Shown: positions 17,701 through 25,609, numbered from the stretch's first letter. The stretch is DNA of 64,000 nt from Cyanobium sp. ATX 6F1 (GCF_024346315.1 NZ_JAGQCS010000010.1:29553-93552), one strand, 5' to 3'. Numbers and translations: made by a program. The notes: a model not told the origin generated them from the letters alone.

Positions 17701-18329
17701 GCTGGCACCCGAAGGTCGTAAAAACCCATCGGTCCCGGACGCCTCGGTTGCCAGTGCCCCGGGAAAAAGGGCTTGGCGCGCGACACGTTGGTCCATTCGG
17801 TAAAGCCCTCTCCCCACCACTCATCGTTTTCAGGAATCGGGTGAAACTGTGGCAGATAAAATGCCAGCTTCTTCACAGTGATTGGCCGTCTTGGCAGGAT
17901 CCCCTTGTCGTAGACATCCCCTGCCGTGGAAGGCACATCGGCGATGGAAGCCGGTTCGGTAGAGGGCTTGTCTACGGGCGTAAATTCCTTTGCACTTATT
18001 CCCTCCTCACTGCGTAGGCGCAAGGCTTGGATGAACTGTTTTTCGACGGCACTGAGGCGGGGATAGTGGTGAGATTCCAGCGCTATATCAGTTTCAGCTT
18101 TGGCCGTTCGTGGTGAGCCAGTTTCGACTGCAAGCCATGCCTTGAGAATATGGGGCCATACTTCCGTGGGATGGCATAAGCCGAAAGCACTCACCAGAGC
18201 CTGGGCAGCATGAAGATCAGAGCCCTCAATCAACTGCTTCACCTCTGCCACCCAAAGGCTCAGATCTGCCGGGTTAGAGAGAACAGCCTGATTCGCTGAT
18301 GCCACGTTCAACTTCATACGTATAAGCAA
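14736..18329 (-). CDS. Three-domain glycosyltransferase: WbsX-like + GT4 + GT2
   Basis: 1197 residues. After a ~150-residue TPR-like N-terminus comes a WbsX-type domain (about 150-545): KLAFYLPQFHPIPENDEWWG, EGFTEWTNVSRAKP, GIDGFCFYYYWFNGKKLLE, FVFINAWNEWAEG. A GT4 domain follows (about 555-890; FGHDAHMHGAQINLLSMVR, VLPQGINF, CGFADFRKGIDV, EDPLPSVVMEAFDAGLPVIG). The C-terminal GT2 domain (about 925-1190) has AIIPNYNYKRYLGGRLSSVL, FLDDCSRDGS and WLAEADDY. Three catalytic units suggest a processive or multi-linkage cytoplasmic assembler of a surface glycan. GC rises toward the N-terminus, so the gene may be a mosaic. Start at 18329 or at Met five codons in. Confidence 0.85.
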   Translation of the reverse strand: MLIRMKLNVASANQAVLSNPADLSLWVAEVKQLIEGSDLHAAQALVSAFGLCHPTEVWPHILKAWLAVETGSPRTAKAETDIALESHHYPRLSAVEKQFIQALRLRSEEGISAKEFTPVDKPSTEPASIADVPSTAGDVYDKGILPRRPITVKKLAFYLPQFHPIPENDEWWGEGFTEWTNVSRAKPFFPGHWQPRRPGPMGFYDLRVPATMNKQFELARRYGIDGFCFYYYWFNGKKLLEKPLEMLMDGQTDPFPFCICWVNETWTRSWDGMSGEVLVEANQSLEGTKAFIRDLEPALKNENYIRVDGRPLLLIYCAQKLESPEETVQDWREFARTSGIGELHVCAVQSFGFDDPTPWGFDAAVEFPPHCVPHKHQGLTYCRELSEEERQQLGVDPSFSGEIRDYQFYSQCGSIRPKEPYLLYKGCMLAWDNTARRMETAHIYANFSVKAYQDWLISCIDYCSRDDLNPYSESFVFINAWNEWAEGCTLEPDQHFGYALLNATLEASQQAKWIEPFTSYKNGLPMGGIGQRGQHNIVVFGHDAHMHGAQINLLSMVRNLTKKMGNKVYVVLLNGGELVDAYKKLAPTTVLSEGFSKDQAQLSALLQELRARGYGHAILNTIVTGLHTKFLKDNGFKVSNLIHELPSLIRSYQLEENLYEIASHSDDIVFSTNYVRDKIKKEFKLALSYSRVLPQGINFNESYQNKHTVRRELRTKLGFGNDDLVVMACGFADFRKGIDVFIRVAQNIISQIGQARFVWVGRLDPSIESYIRSDITNMGLEERIIITGNLPLPFEHYLSSDIFLLTSREDPLPSVVMEAFDAGLPVIGFEGAGGFVELLDNEERGLLVPYMNERLMSEAILYIKRRLDDGLAFEDNHKFARSNFDYVFYLENLLNYSHSFSAKPLSVTGNPITVSAIIPNYNYKRYLGGRLSSVLAQTKAVDEIIFLDDCSRDGSLDYATSILIDADIAVKILANEANTGSVAAQWKKGIDSASYQYVWLAEADDYCEPILVQELASAASLNSALNLSIIYCQSYMSDALGRVGSTYFDYFAGIAGIDGQIFKSDFVLGGNDFILNLLGVTNVIPNSSACLLSREKLIDIDWPELLSYRYSADWITYIRLAQLGTIAFHSRPLNYHRRHDKSVINRNLSRPKSIYQEAQQIHKLVYSLSGDPDKLSALELACRQWLRASFSSEISAS

Positions 18330-18355
18330 GGTTAGCTTGAAAATTCTGAGTGCCC

Positions 18356-19996
18356 CTACATCTCCAGCACCTGTCGCGCCACTTCTACTGGCAACGCCTG
18401 CCAGCGAGCCACAACCCGCAAAGAACTGCCTGAGCCCAATCGCTCCAGGCTCTCGGCTGGGATCGCCAGCAGCAGCCCTGGATCACCATCCCCAGCAAGC
18501 ACCAGCCCCTCAGCTAGCACCCGGGTATGGGGATTAGCACCATGCCCCGGTAGATCAGCAGCTCCAACACCCCATTGCCAGAGGCTCTTCCCTGCTATGT
18601 CGCGCAGCTCCAGCTGTTGCAAGCTGATCAAGCCAGGCTGCTCGGCCAGATCCAGCCGCAGAGCCTTGGGTTGGGCCGCTGTGTTCGGCAGCACAAACAC
18701 CACCTCAGCTTTGCTGCGCTCCATCACCACCGCGCGCCTTTGGGAATGCTCTTCGCAGAAGCCACCGCCGGCCCTCGGCTCCCAGAACAATTGCAGCATC
18801 GCCCGCTGCGATCCCAGACGTAGTAGCGCCTGCATCCGCTCCTGCAGCTCCAGCCTGGCCCGATCCAGCAGCTCCTGCCTTTCCATAGCATCCATCGACC
18901 CATCGCTTAGCGCCCGATACACAGCAGTAGCCAACTGCAGCAGGCCCCGGGTTCCCACGTCCGCAGCCACATCCAGCGGCTTGTTGGCGTGGTTGAGCTC
19001 TGGCCGGATCCAGGCGCCCTGCAGCCCAGCCAATAGTGGTTGCTCTGGCAATCCTGCCAATCGCTGGCAGCTGCTCACCACAGCCGCCGGATCCTTCAAC
19101 AGGGCCTCGTAGCTCACCACCAGCCGTGGCTGCTCACGGCTGTGCAGTTCCGCCTCGAGGGTGTGGCTAACCCACAGCAACAGGGCCCGATCCAGCGGCA
19201 ACTGATCCCTTCGCCACAAAGACGCCGCCACGGCTTCCGGCCGCCGCACCACCAGCAGCACCTGCACCACCAGGGCACGGCGCTGCAACAGCTCGCTCCA
19301 CAGCGGCATCAGCCTGCATTGGCGGGGATCCTTCACCACGGCCACCCCATCGGCGGGGATGCCGGCGAAATCCTCAGCCAACGCCTCCTCCAGCTTATCG
19401 ATCGCAGGCTCGATCGGATCTGGCAGCCAGGACAGTAGCGGCAGCAGCGGATCCTCCCAGCTGCTCTCACAGGAGGCGATCAACCCATCATGAAAGCGGC
19501 GAACATGGCGCGGTTCCCAAAACCCGGTTGGGTTGTTGACATCCCCAGGATCCGGGTTGGCCGGGGCGACAAAACCCGCCTGCCCTAGCAGACCCGCAAG
19601 CGCCGACGTGCCGGAGCGATGCATCCCAAGCACTAACAGCAGCCGGCGGGGCCCGTCAGCCCCCGGCAGAGGCATCCCGCCATTGGCTGCAAAGTGGCTC
19701 AGATCCAATCGCGCAGCGGTTTCTGCCAGGCCAGCCAGCGCCAGGGCTTCCCTGAGGCTCACCATCACCACCTGGCGTTTGGCAGCGACCAGGGCACCGC
19801 CACTGGCCCCCCGCTTCTGCGCCTGCAGAAACGCCAACGCAGCCTGCTGCTGCTGTTTGCCCTGCTCCGGCCCCGGCTCCATTGTGTGCAGCAAGGCCTG
19901 CCCGTAGCGCAGCCAGGCCCCAGCATCGGGACTCTCCAGTGGGTGGGCTTCAATCACCGCCTGCCAGTTCCCGCGCTGGAAGGCGTCCCGCGTCAT
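18356..19996 (-). CDS. Sulfotransferase-family protein
   Basis: From ATG 19996 (546 residues); an upstream in-frame ATG at 20035 and further extension are less likely. Residues about 1-90 look TPR-like (GNWQAVIEAHPLE, WLRYGQALLHTME). The sulfotransferase core has LLLVLGMHRSGTSALAGLLG (5'-PAPS loop) and VQVLLVVRRPEAVAASLWRR (3'-phosphate site), plus NNPTGFWEPRHVRRFHD. The C-terminal ~180 residues are unassigned. It ends 26 bases before the start of the triple glycosyltransferase, so the two form a minus-strand operon. GC-rich, unlike the genes just downstream, so the island's composition edge falls around 18 kb. Confidence 0.82.
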   Translation of the reverse strand: MTRDAFQRGNWQAVIEAHPLESPDAGAWLRYGQALLHTMEPGPEQGKQQQQAALAFLQAQKRGASGGALVAAKRQVVMVSLREALALAGLAETAARLDLSHFAANGGMPLPGADGPRRLLLVLGMHRSGTSALAGLLGQAGFVAPANPDPGDVNNPTGFWEPRHVRRFHDGLIASCESSWEDPLLPLLSWLPDPIEPAIDKLEEALAEDFAGIPADGVAVVKDPRQCRLMPLWSELLQRRALVVQVLLVVRRPEAVAASLWRRDQLPLDRALLLWVSHTLEAELHSREQPRLVVSYEALLKDPAAVVSSCQRLAGLPEQPLLAGLQGAWIRPELNHANKPLDVAADVGTRGLLQLATAVYRALSDGSMDAMERQELLDRARLELQERMQALLRLGSQRAMLQLFWEPRAGGGFCEEHSQRRAVVMERSKAEVVFVLPNTAAQPKALRLDLAEQPGLISLQQLELRDIAGKSLWQWGVGAADLPGHGANPHTRVLAEGLVLAGDGDPGLLLAIPAESLERLGSGSSLRVVARWQALPVEVARQVLEM

Positions 19997-20298
19997 CGCC
20001 AGCTTCTCTGCTGTGTTGCAACAGCCTAAAGGCATTGGCTCTGCTGAGCTTGTGGTGGCCAACCTGCAGGCGCATCGGAAATACGCTTGCTGCCTAAATA
20101 GTATTTTCGTACTAAGCCGTGATTTGTCTTGGGGATGCGATTTGCCGCTTTGAGGCACCGGAGCTCATAGCCGCAAGGCTCATGCGAAGCAGCAGCGGTG
20201 ATCCACCGCTTTGATGATGTGTTCTGGCCGCGGAGCAGCGACACGGACGCACCCTGCCGGTGCACAGCGGCACAAGCTCAGGATCGGAGAGCGCTGCC

Positions 20299-20649
20299 TC
20301 AGCGCTGCGTTGTCCAGCCCAGAAGGGCGCCCATCTGCGTCGTCACACCATTGCCGTCGGCTGTCGACAAGGCGCCGAGTCTCTTGAGGATGAAGCGTTC
20401 ATCCAGGCTGAAAAGCTTGAACCGCACTAGGCAGGGCTGGGGCAGGCCAGCCGCCTCAAGATCGTTGATCGGCCAGTCGAGAGGCCACTGTGATTGTTTC
20501 GCCGAAGTGACCATGGCCAGCAACAGATGGCCCGTGGAGCGTTGAAAGCTCGGATCCGAAAGGACAACTGCGGGCCGTCGTTTCTGAGATGTGCGGTCTG
20601 TGAACGGGAAGGGCACCAGCAACACGCCATGGCGTTCGATCGATATCAC
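20299..20649 (-). CDS. mazF: MazF/PemK-family endoribonuclease toxin
   Basis: About 116 residues with the MazF signature: VLLVPFPFTDRTSQKRRPAV and VLSDPSFQRSTGHLLLAMVT, then PCLVRFKLFSLDE and the ILKRLGALS helix. These proteins cut mRNA at short sequences. I prefer the GTG at 20649 because it overlaps the antitoxin stop (GTGA); an ATG at 20664 would extend it by five codons. All expected core residues are present, so it looks functional. Confidence 0.85.
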   Translation of the reverse strand: MISIERHGVLLVPFPFTDRTSQKRRPAVVLSDPSFQRSTGHLLLAMVTSAKQSQWPLDWPINDLEAAGLPQPCLVRFKLFSLDERFILKRLGALSTADGNGVTTQMGALLGWTTQR

Positions 20650-20930
20650 AGCTCGCCAAAGCACTCATCGTCTGCCGCGCTGCACCATTCCTGCAGATTG
20701 TCCTCCAGCCCCCGCAGGTAGGCCAGATCCAACGGAGCGATCGCCCGCACCCGCACCGAGCCATCCTCCAGCATCCAGCTCAGTTGATCACCCTGCCGCA
20801 GCCCAAGGGCCTCTCTCACGGCCTTGGGCACGGTCACCTGGCCCTTGGCCGTGAGCGTGGCCACCTCCACAGATCGCCCGGTTGCCCCCCCTATCTTTGC
20901 CACACCTTGACCAGTCGCAACCCCTTGCAT
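20646..20930 (-). CDS. mazE: MazE-like antitoxin with SpoVT/AbrB swapped-hairpin domain
   Basis: 94 residues. Residues about 21-65 are AbrB-type (VEVATLTAKGQVTVPKAVRE, ALGLRQGDQLSWMLEDG), followed by a toxin-binding tail (LAYLRGLEDNLQEWCSAADD). It should bind its own promoter and neutralise MazF, translated by a four-base overlap. A strong palindrome (20946-20960) lies 15 bases before the ATG. GTG codons at 20870 or 20864 would give shorter proteins starting at the DNA-binding domain. Confidence 0.82.
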   Translation of the reverse strand: MQGVATGQGVAKIGGATGRSVEVATLTAKGQVTVPKAVREALGLRQGDQLSWMLEDGSVRVRAIAPLDLAYLRGLEDNLQEWCSAADDECFGEL

Positions 20931-20945
20931 CCTACGGGCAAGGCG

Positions 20946-20960
20946 TCCTTACGGTAAGGA
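20946..20960 (-). promoter_or_regulatory. Palindromic operator upstream of mazEF
   Basis: TCCTTAC-G-GTAAGGA is a perfect 7-1-7 inverted repeat, extended by imperfect AGGCG/CGCCT flanks. It ends 15 bases before the mazE ATG. The same TCCTTAC/GTAAGGA half-sites occur in opposite order before the other AbrB antitoxin (59114-59130), also 15 bases from its best start. Likely bound by the antitoxin. Confidence 0.65.
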
Positions 20961-20986
20961 GTCGCCTGCGGCAACCCAGGCCCTTC

Positions 20987-21058
20987 CCGTAGCCCAGCCA
21001 GGGCCAGGCATCCTGACTCTCCAGTGGGTGGGCTCCCATCACCCCCGCGCCAGCACCC
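20987..21058 (+). repeat. 72-base partial duplicate of sulfotransferase coding sequence
   Basis: This stretch (CCCGTAGCCCAGCCAGGGCC ... ACTCTCCAGTGGGTGGGCT ... CCATCACC) closely matches 19901-19975, which is inside the N-terminal TPR-like region of the sulfotransferase gene (minus strand). The two copies flank mazEF. It is a scar of a duplicated or recombined sulfotransferase-type gene. Confidence 0.7.
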
Positions 21059-21131
21059 GTGGAAACACGGAAGCGCGATTGATGGTACTGGCGTGCTATC
21101 GGCTCATCGGGCTTGGCTTGGGGTCGCTAAA

Positions 21132-21530
21132 TTGATTGAAAGCGCATCTGCGGCATCACTATCGGCGCAGCAGCCCCTCCTCGATCGCCAGGCCCTTGCG
21201 ACGCTGATCGCGGCTGTCCTGCTGATCCTGATCCCGTCTTTCACCAACGACTCCTATGGCGATCTCCCCCATTTCGGCGCCCTCGCCATCAATGACAAGA
21301 TCGGAGTGGGTCTCCACGTTGCCGCTGTGGCGGCGGTGTTTGGCGACGTTGAACTGGCGACCCGTCTACGACATCGAGCAAGAAACCGAGAGGTTGAGGC
21401 AAGAGAACGCGCTGCTGAAAGAGAGCAACGCCAGAATCGCGCGCTTCGAGCAGGAGCTCTTTTCCTCCTCGAACCCAACTCCCTCTACCGGCGATTCCTC
21501 GCCTACATAGCCACAGAACTGGCGTCATAA
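21132..21530 (+). CDS. Small hypothetical protein, one membrane segment plus charged helix
   Basis: The frame carries one hydrophobic segment (ALATLIAAVLLILIPSF), a possible second (VGLHVAAVAAVFG), and a highly charged helix (RNREVEARERAAEREQRQNR), ending YRRFLAYIATELAS. This membrane-anchor plus charged coil pattern resembles a group of small hypothetical proteins in Synechococcus-type genomes; I know no function. The frame is open from 21024, but that part overlaps the duplicated fragment, so I chose the TTG at 21132. The tail is also open in another frame and coil-like, so a frameshift is possible. Confidence 0.45.
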   Translation: MIESASAASLSAQQPLLDRQALATLIAAVLLILIPSFTNDSYGDLPHFGALAINDKIGVGLHVAAVAAVFGDVELATRLRHRARNREVEARERAAEREQRQNRALRAGALFLLEPNSLYRRFLAYIATELAS

Positions 21531-21533
21531 CCG

Positions 21534-23258
21534 TCAGCTCACCGACAGATCATTCAGCACCGCCAACAGCTCTCGCTGATCTTGCGGGTTCGCAGGCTTC
21601 ACCAGGGGCCGGCCACCGATGCTGAGCAGCAGCCAGGGCGCCGGATCCATCCCTAGCTGCAGATCCCAACCATTCAGGCCTGGCCGCAGAGCCAGCTGCT
21701 GTGGCTCCCCTCCGGGCTCCAGCTGCACCTGCACGGCAGCTTCTGACTCCAGCAAGCCCTCCTCTGGCAAAAACAGCTGCAGGCGCAAGACTTCAGCCTG
21801 TCGCGCCTCCCCCAGCAGCTCCAGCACCAGCCGGCAGGGTGTTTCCAGCCAGCCATCGGCATGCAGGCCGCTGCTGCTGGCCAACACCCGCAGATCCTCC
21901 CGATCCCAACCCGGCAGCGCCGGCAACCGGGGCATCTCGCCCAGCGGTCGCTGCGGCAACTGGCTGGCCTCCGCCACCTGCAACCACCCCGGCGGGAGGG
22001 CCGCCCCCGCCGGCGGCTCCCCCACCAGCGCGATCGCGTTCAGCAGCGGCCCCACCAGATGCGCCACCAACCAATCCAGCGGCCACTGGGGCTCCAGCAC
22101 CAGCGGCGCCCAGCCCCGTTGTTGGCAGATGGCGATCGCCTCTGCATTGGGCTGCAGCAGCAACGCCAGCGGTCGCCCCCGCAATGCCACATCTGCCGCC
22201 AGCAGCCAAGGCAGGCCCGCTGGGGGGTGCTGCGTATCCAGTTGCTGTTGCCAGCGTTGCTTCAGTTGCTCCAGGTTGCGGGTCTGGTGCTTTTTGAGGC
22301 CTTGTTCCGCTTGGCGTGAATGGCTCAGCCCTTCCAGGTGCAGGATCCTCGCCTGCGGTTGCACCAGCACTGCCTGGCCGGCCTCCGAGGCCCGCAGGCA
22401 CAGGTCGGTGTCTTCGCAGTAGGCCGGTCGGTAGCGCTGATCGAAACCGCCCAGCTCGTTCCAGAGGCGGCGGCGGATCGCTAGCCCACAGCCGCTCACA
22501 TAATCCGTCTGACGCTCATCGGCCAGGGCAAACCACTGCTCTGGCCCGAAGCCCCGGCCGTGGTTCCACACCTGGCCGCTCGCCCACACGATCCCCCCCA
22601 CCTCCTGAGGCAGGCCATCGGCTCCCCAGAAGGCAGCCCCCACAACCCCGGCTTCCGGATGGCGCTGGAAGCTCTCCATCAGCCGATCCAGGGCGTGATC
22701 GCCCACCAGCGTGTCGTTGTTCAGCAACAGCAGCACCTCGCCACGGGCCTGTTGGGCGGCTGCGTTGCAGGTGTCGAGAAAGCCCTGGTTCCGCTCGCTG
22801 CGCCAGATCCGTAGCCAGGGCAGTTGCCGCCCCAGCTGGGTGGTGGCATCGCTGGAGGCGTCATCGGCCACGATCACCTCAAAGCGCGTGGTGTTGGCCG
22901 CCACCACAAGGCTGCGGAGGCCATTCAGCGTGATCGGCCAGTGGTTATGCACAGGAATCAGCACACTGATGGCCGGGGGCTCTGCGCTGTCTGCCGGCAC
23001 CAGATCTGCCGGTGGAGGGAGTGCCTCCAATCCCCGCAGGGCCAGGCCGTAATACAGCGCTCGGAAGGCCCCTTCCGGATCGTGGGCCATGCAGCGCTGG
23101 GCATCGGCCCAGCCCGGTCCACCCGGCAGCAGGGCCGCCAGATCCAGATCGGCAACGTGCTCAAGGCGGCCCAGATCGGCCACGGCTGCACCGCCTTCTC
23201 CGATGCAGTGGGTCCAGTGGCGCAGCAGCGGTTGCCAGGCCAGCGGGTCGCGGGCCAC
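21534..23258 (-). CDS. GT2-family glycosyltransferase
   Basis: 574 residues. After a ~90-residue N-terminal segment comes a GT-A fold: AISVLIPVHNHWPITLNGLR, VIVADDASSDATT, LLLLNNDTLV (DxD-like), GCGLAIRRRLWNELGGFDQR and YCEDTDLCLRASEAG (catalytic ED). The C-terminal ~220 residues are unassigned. It starts two bases after the stop of the methyltransferase gene and is co-transcribed with it. Cytoplasmic; the sugar is not predictable. Confidence 0.85.
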   Translation of the reverse strand: MARDPLAWQPLLRHWTHCIGEGGAAVADLGRLEHVADLDLAALLPGGPGWADAQRCMAHDPEGAFRALYYGLALRGLEALPPPADLVPADSAEPPAISVLIPVHNHWPITLNGLRSLVVAANTTRFEVIVADDASSDATTQLGRQLPWLRIWRSERNQGFLDTCNAAAQQARGEVLLLLNNDTLVGDHALDRLMESFQRHPEAGVVGAAFWGADGLPQEVGGIVWASGQVWNHGRGFGPEQWFALADERQTDYVSGCGLAIRRRLWNELGGFDQRYRPAYCEDTDLCLRASEAGQAVLVQPQARILHLEGLSHSRQAEQGLKKHQTRNLEQLKQRWQQQLDTQHPPAGLPWLLAADVALRGRPLALLLQPNAEAIAICQQRGWAPLVLEPQWPLDWLVAHLVGPLLNAIALVGEPPAGAALPPGWLQVAEASQLPQRPLGEMPRLPALPGWDREDLRVLASSSGLHADGWLETPCRLVLELLGEARQAEVLRLQLFLPEEGLLESEAAVQVQLEPGGEPQQLALRPGLNGWDLQLGMDPAPWLLLSIGGRPLVKPANPQDQRELLAVLNDLSVS

Positions 23259-23260
23259 CG

Positions 23261-24145
23261 CTAGCGCTGCGCTTCGATCACCAGCACCCCCGGCAGATCC
23301 GAACCGAGAATTCCATGTTTCCAGCTGGCCAGGTGGTGCATCACGACATCACTGAATCCGGCCGTTTGGAGTTGATCGATTAAATCCCAGCCCGGGATGC
23401 GGTAGACCAGCGATCCAGCCTCGGGTCGGATCGGATCTCCATGGAACTCGGCCTCGGTAAGCAGTTCGTCGTGGCCGCTCGCCTCATTGAAGCGGGCCTT
23501 GACAATCGAATCCTGCTGGCCAAAGGCCATGGGGCAGGTGGCGATCAGCCGCCCGCCGGGTCGCAACACCCGGGCCATCTCTCGGAAGGCCAGATCAAGA
23601 TCCCTGACATGCTCAAACAGTTCATTGCAAAGGATTAGATCGAAGCTGGCATCCGAATAACTCAGGGCGCAGAGGTCTTCGTTGTGGATGTCAGCGAAGT
23701 TGTTTTCGGCGTCGTTGAGGAACTCACTGCAGGTGAGATGTTCATCCCCCAGGTGGCGTCTCATCCAGAGGGCAAAGCCGGTGAGAGCCTCCACCAGGTA
23801 CACATCCAACTGGCCCAGAGCCTCCAGCGAACCGTAGCTCTGCTCCAGTACGCGCAGCACAGCCCGGTTGCGGCTCAGGAGCCCGTTGGCGATCAGCGAT
23901 TCCCGGTAATTGGGGCCCTGGATTGTGATCGCTTCCGGCGGGATGTGTTCACCGCTCAAGGGCTCCAGGATCCCCAGGGCTTGGGTCACCTGGATGCAAT
24001 CCTCGATCAGCCCCCCCTGCTGCAGGAGGCTCATCAGATTCGGCTGGAATTCCGCAAAGCTGGCGTAGGTGCGATGGAGTTCATGCAGGCTCAGCACCCC
24101 CTCGCTGGGCATCAGGGTCGAGCGCTCAGGAGCCTGTGCCATCAA
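23261..24145 (-). CDS. SAM-dependent methyltransferase
   Basis: 294 residues. The C-terminal half is a class I methyltransferase core: YSDASFDLILCNELFEHVRD, FREMARVLRPGGRLIATCPM and a tail with FHGDPIRPEAGSLVYRIPG, which parallels the tail of the zinc-ribbon methyltransferase at 9163-10062. The N-terminal half (ITIQGPNYRESL, LYLVEALTGFALWMRR) is probably SAM binding with a degenerate glycine loop. It forms an operon with the GT2 gene, suggesting methylation of a sugar in the same glycan. Several Met codons are possible near the start. Confidence 0.75.
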   Translation of the reverse strand: MMAQAPERSTLMPSEGVLSLHELHRTYASFAEFQPNLMSLLQQGGLIEDCIQVTQALGILEPLSGEHIPPEAITIQGPNYRESLIANGLLSRNRAVLRVLEQSYGSLEALGQLDVYLVEALTGFALWMRRHLGDEHLTCSEFLNDAENNFADIHNEDLCALSYSDASFDLILCNELFEHVRDLDLAFREMARVLRPGGRLIATCPMAFGQQDSIVKARFNEASGHDELLTEAEFHGDPIRPEAGSLVYRIPGWDLIDQLQTAGFSDVVMHHLASWKHGILGSDLPGVLVIEAQR

Positions 24146-24203
24146 TTCCTGAGCTATGCCCGTCCACTTTAACGGGGCTCAGGCGCGAGGGATGTCCATG
24201 GAG

Positions 24204-24515
24204 TCAACCCTGCCGCCTCCAGAGGCAGCGCCCCACCCGTTCAATGTGAGCCAGCAGATCGGCGGGTAGCTCCCGCTGCAGAGCGAGATCCACCCTCCAG
24301 GGCAGCAGCAAATCCTCTACCCGGTCCATCACCCTGAGCAGATCGCCATGGCTGATCGATTCACCGGCCAGGCAGAGATCCACATCCGATCCAGGTTGGT
24401 GCCGTTCCATCGCTCTTGAGCCATACAGCCACACCTGATCCACGCTTGGCTGGTTGCGGAGCACATCCAGCAGCTTCTCTTCCGCCGCTGCGGGCAAGCC
24501 AGGAATCAGGGTCAT
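24204..24515 (-). CDS. mntA: MNT-domain nucleotidyltransferase antitoxin (MntA-like)
   Basis: 103 residues with the minimal nucleotidyltransferase signature GSRAMERHQPGSDVDL (GS-x10-DxD) and a second acidic strand LPWRVDLAL. In characterised type VII systems, MntA adenylylates the HepT toxin to silence it. It overlaps its partner gene by four bases. The antitoxin is intact while the toxin upstream is broken, so it is probably an orphan now. Confidence 0.8.
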   Translation of the reverse strand: MTLIPGLPAAAEEKLLDVLRNQPSVDQVWLYGSRAMERHQPGSDVDLCLAGESISHGDLLRVMDRVEDLLLPWRVDLALQRELPADLLAHIERVGRCLWRRQG

Positions 24516-24875
24516 GGGGGGGCTTCCTTAAGACGGAGCTTGAGCCGCTCCCTCAGCTGCTGATAGCTAAGGAGGTAGGAGCCTTGGATGTGACCGATGA
24601 TCTCCAATGCGGTGCTGCTGTTGTAGGTATGTCTCGTGATGTTGCGGTCTTGAATCATCAACATCCAGGCCTCCCCATCGCCGATCAGCCCAAGCCGGAA
24701 GGCTTCCCGCAGCGTGTCTCTGGAGCCAAGTAGATCGGCATTGCCTTCGCTGCGCAACAGATCCCTGAGGCTCCCGTTCGTTGAGCTCGGGCGGCTCGAA
24801 GAACGATTCAAGCTGCTCTAGGGCCCGGCAGAAATTGGAGTAGCGCTGCTGCCAGCGCACATCTTGTTCGACCAT
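24512..24875 (-). pseudogene. hepT: HepT-like HEPN toxin with internal deletion and frameshift
   Basis: The N-terminal part (VRWQQRYSNFCRALEQLESF, PPELNERE) is in one frame. The C-terminal part (NADLLGSRDTLREAFRLGLI, then WMLMIQDRNITRHTYN) is in another. Against the intact homologue at 62819-63244, the segment for LIQAFEFSHELSWQLLKDF is missing at the junction. The RNITRHTY motif (Rx4HxY, the RNase/adenylylation site) survives, but the fold cannot. Confidence 0.8.
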
Positions 24876-24949
24876 GGATTGGCCTGGATGGAAGCCCTAG
24901 AGATCTCTGTTGCCAGATTATTCCTTATCGTTGGTCCAGGGATGGACTG

Positions 24950-25250
24950 ATTTTGATGAATTCTTGACGAGGCCTAAGCGCACCGTGAATGTCCACGTGT
25001 CCAAAACCAACTTCTCCCTATGGATGGATGCGGCCCATCCAGGTGAGATGCCCCTTGAGCAGGCCGCCATCCAACGGCGTCAGGGGGTGCTACTTGAGCC
25101 TTCTTGAGCCGTGCCCTGCTGCACGACACCCATGCGCTGCTCTGGTGGCTGGCGGACTCGGATCGAGGAACGGCCCGCCCTGCTGGCCCATCAGGGTTTT
25201 GAGGTCCTGGCCTTGAGCCTGCGCCATGGCCTCAGGGCCGCGCCGCGCGG
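24950..25250 (+). pseudogene. Remnant of a Phd/YefM antitoxin and PIN-domain toxin pair
   Basis: First part: VNVHVSKTNFSLWMDAAHPG and LLEPS, a degraded Phd/YefM antitoxin. Directly after it: RALLHDTHALLWWLADSDR, the N-terminus of a PIN toxin (LLDTHALLWWL), and then in another frame LLAHQGFEVLALSLRHGLRA, a piece from the toxin's later half. The middle of the PIN domain is deleted and the frame is lost. The 3' end touches the convergent HEPN gene. Confidence 0.7.
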
Positions 25251-25609
25251 GCCACGGCGGCTTCGCAGTGGGCCAGCAGAGCTTCGAGGCGCCCCATCAG
25301 CACGGTCCGCTCCGCCGGTAAGGCGAACGGGCCCTCCTCGTAGCGCGCCTCCACGGCGAAAGGTTGCAGCTTGAGCAGTAATGGATCGAGGGCCAGCTCC
25401 GCCAAGGCGGCCAGATCCGCCAGTTCGTGGCTCCGGGGCGGACGCTGGTCGCGGAGCACGATCAGGGTCTTCAGCAGTTTCTCCACAGCCTGCTGGGCCG
25501 TGAAGCCCCAGTCTTCAGCCGGGCAACTTGGATCAAGGCCAAAGCTCAGGGTCAGCAGGTGACGCCGCACCAGCATCAGCAGCAAGGCAGCATCCTCAGC
25601 CGGAGACAT
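25232..25609 (-). CDS. HEPN-domain protein, probable toxin of an MNT/HEPN pair
   Basis: From the internal ATG at 25609, 125 residues. The HEPN hallmark AQQAVEKLLKTLIVL is followed by RPPRSHELADLA, giving an Rx4H ribonuclease-type motif. It overlaps the upstream nucleotidyltransferase gene by 14 bases. This HEPN type differs from HepT at 62819 (no HTY motif). Function as an RNase toxin or nucleotidyltransferase partner is inferred from family knowledge. Confidence 0.75.
   Translation of the reverse strand: MSPAEDAALLLMLVRRHLLTLSFGLDPSCPAEDWGFTAQQAVEKLLKTLIVLRDQRPPRSHELADLAALAELALDPLLLKLQPFAVEARYEEGPFALPAERTVLMGRLEALLAHCEAAVARAARP

Noticed and set aside
20194..20210. AGCGGTG-ATC-CACCGCT hairpin
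   Set aside because: Perfect 7-base stem, but the tail is only TTTGATG, too weak to call a terminator.
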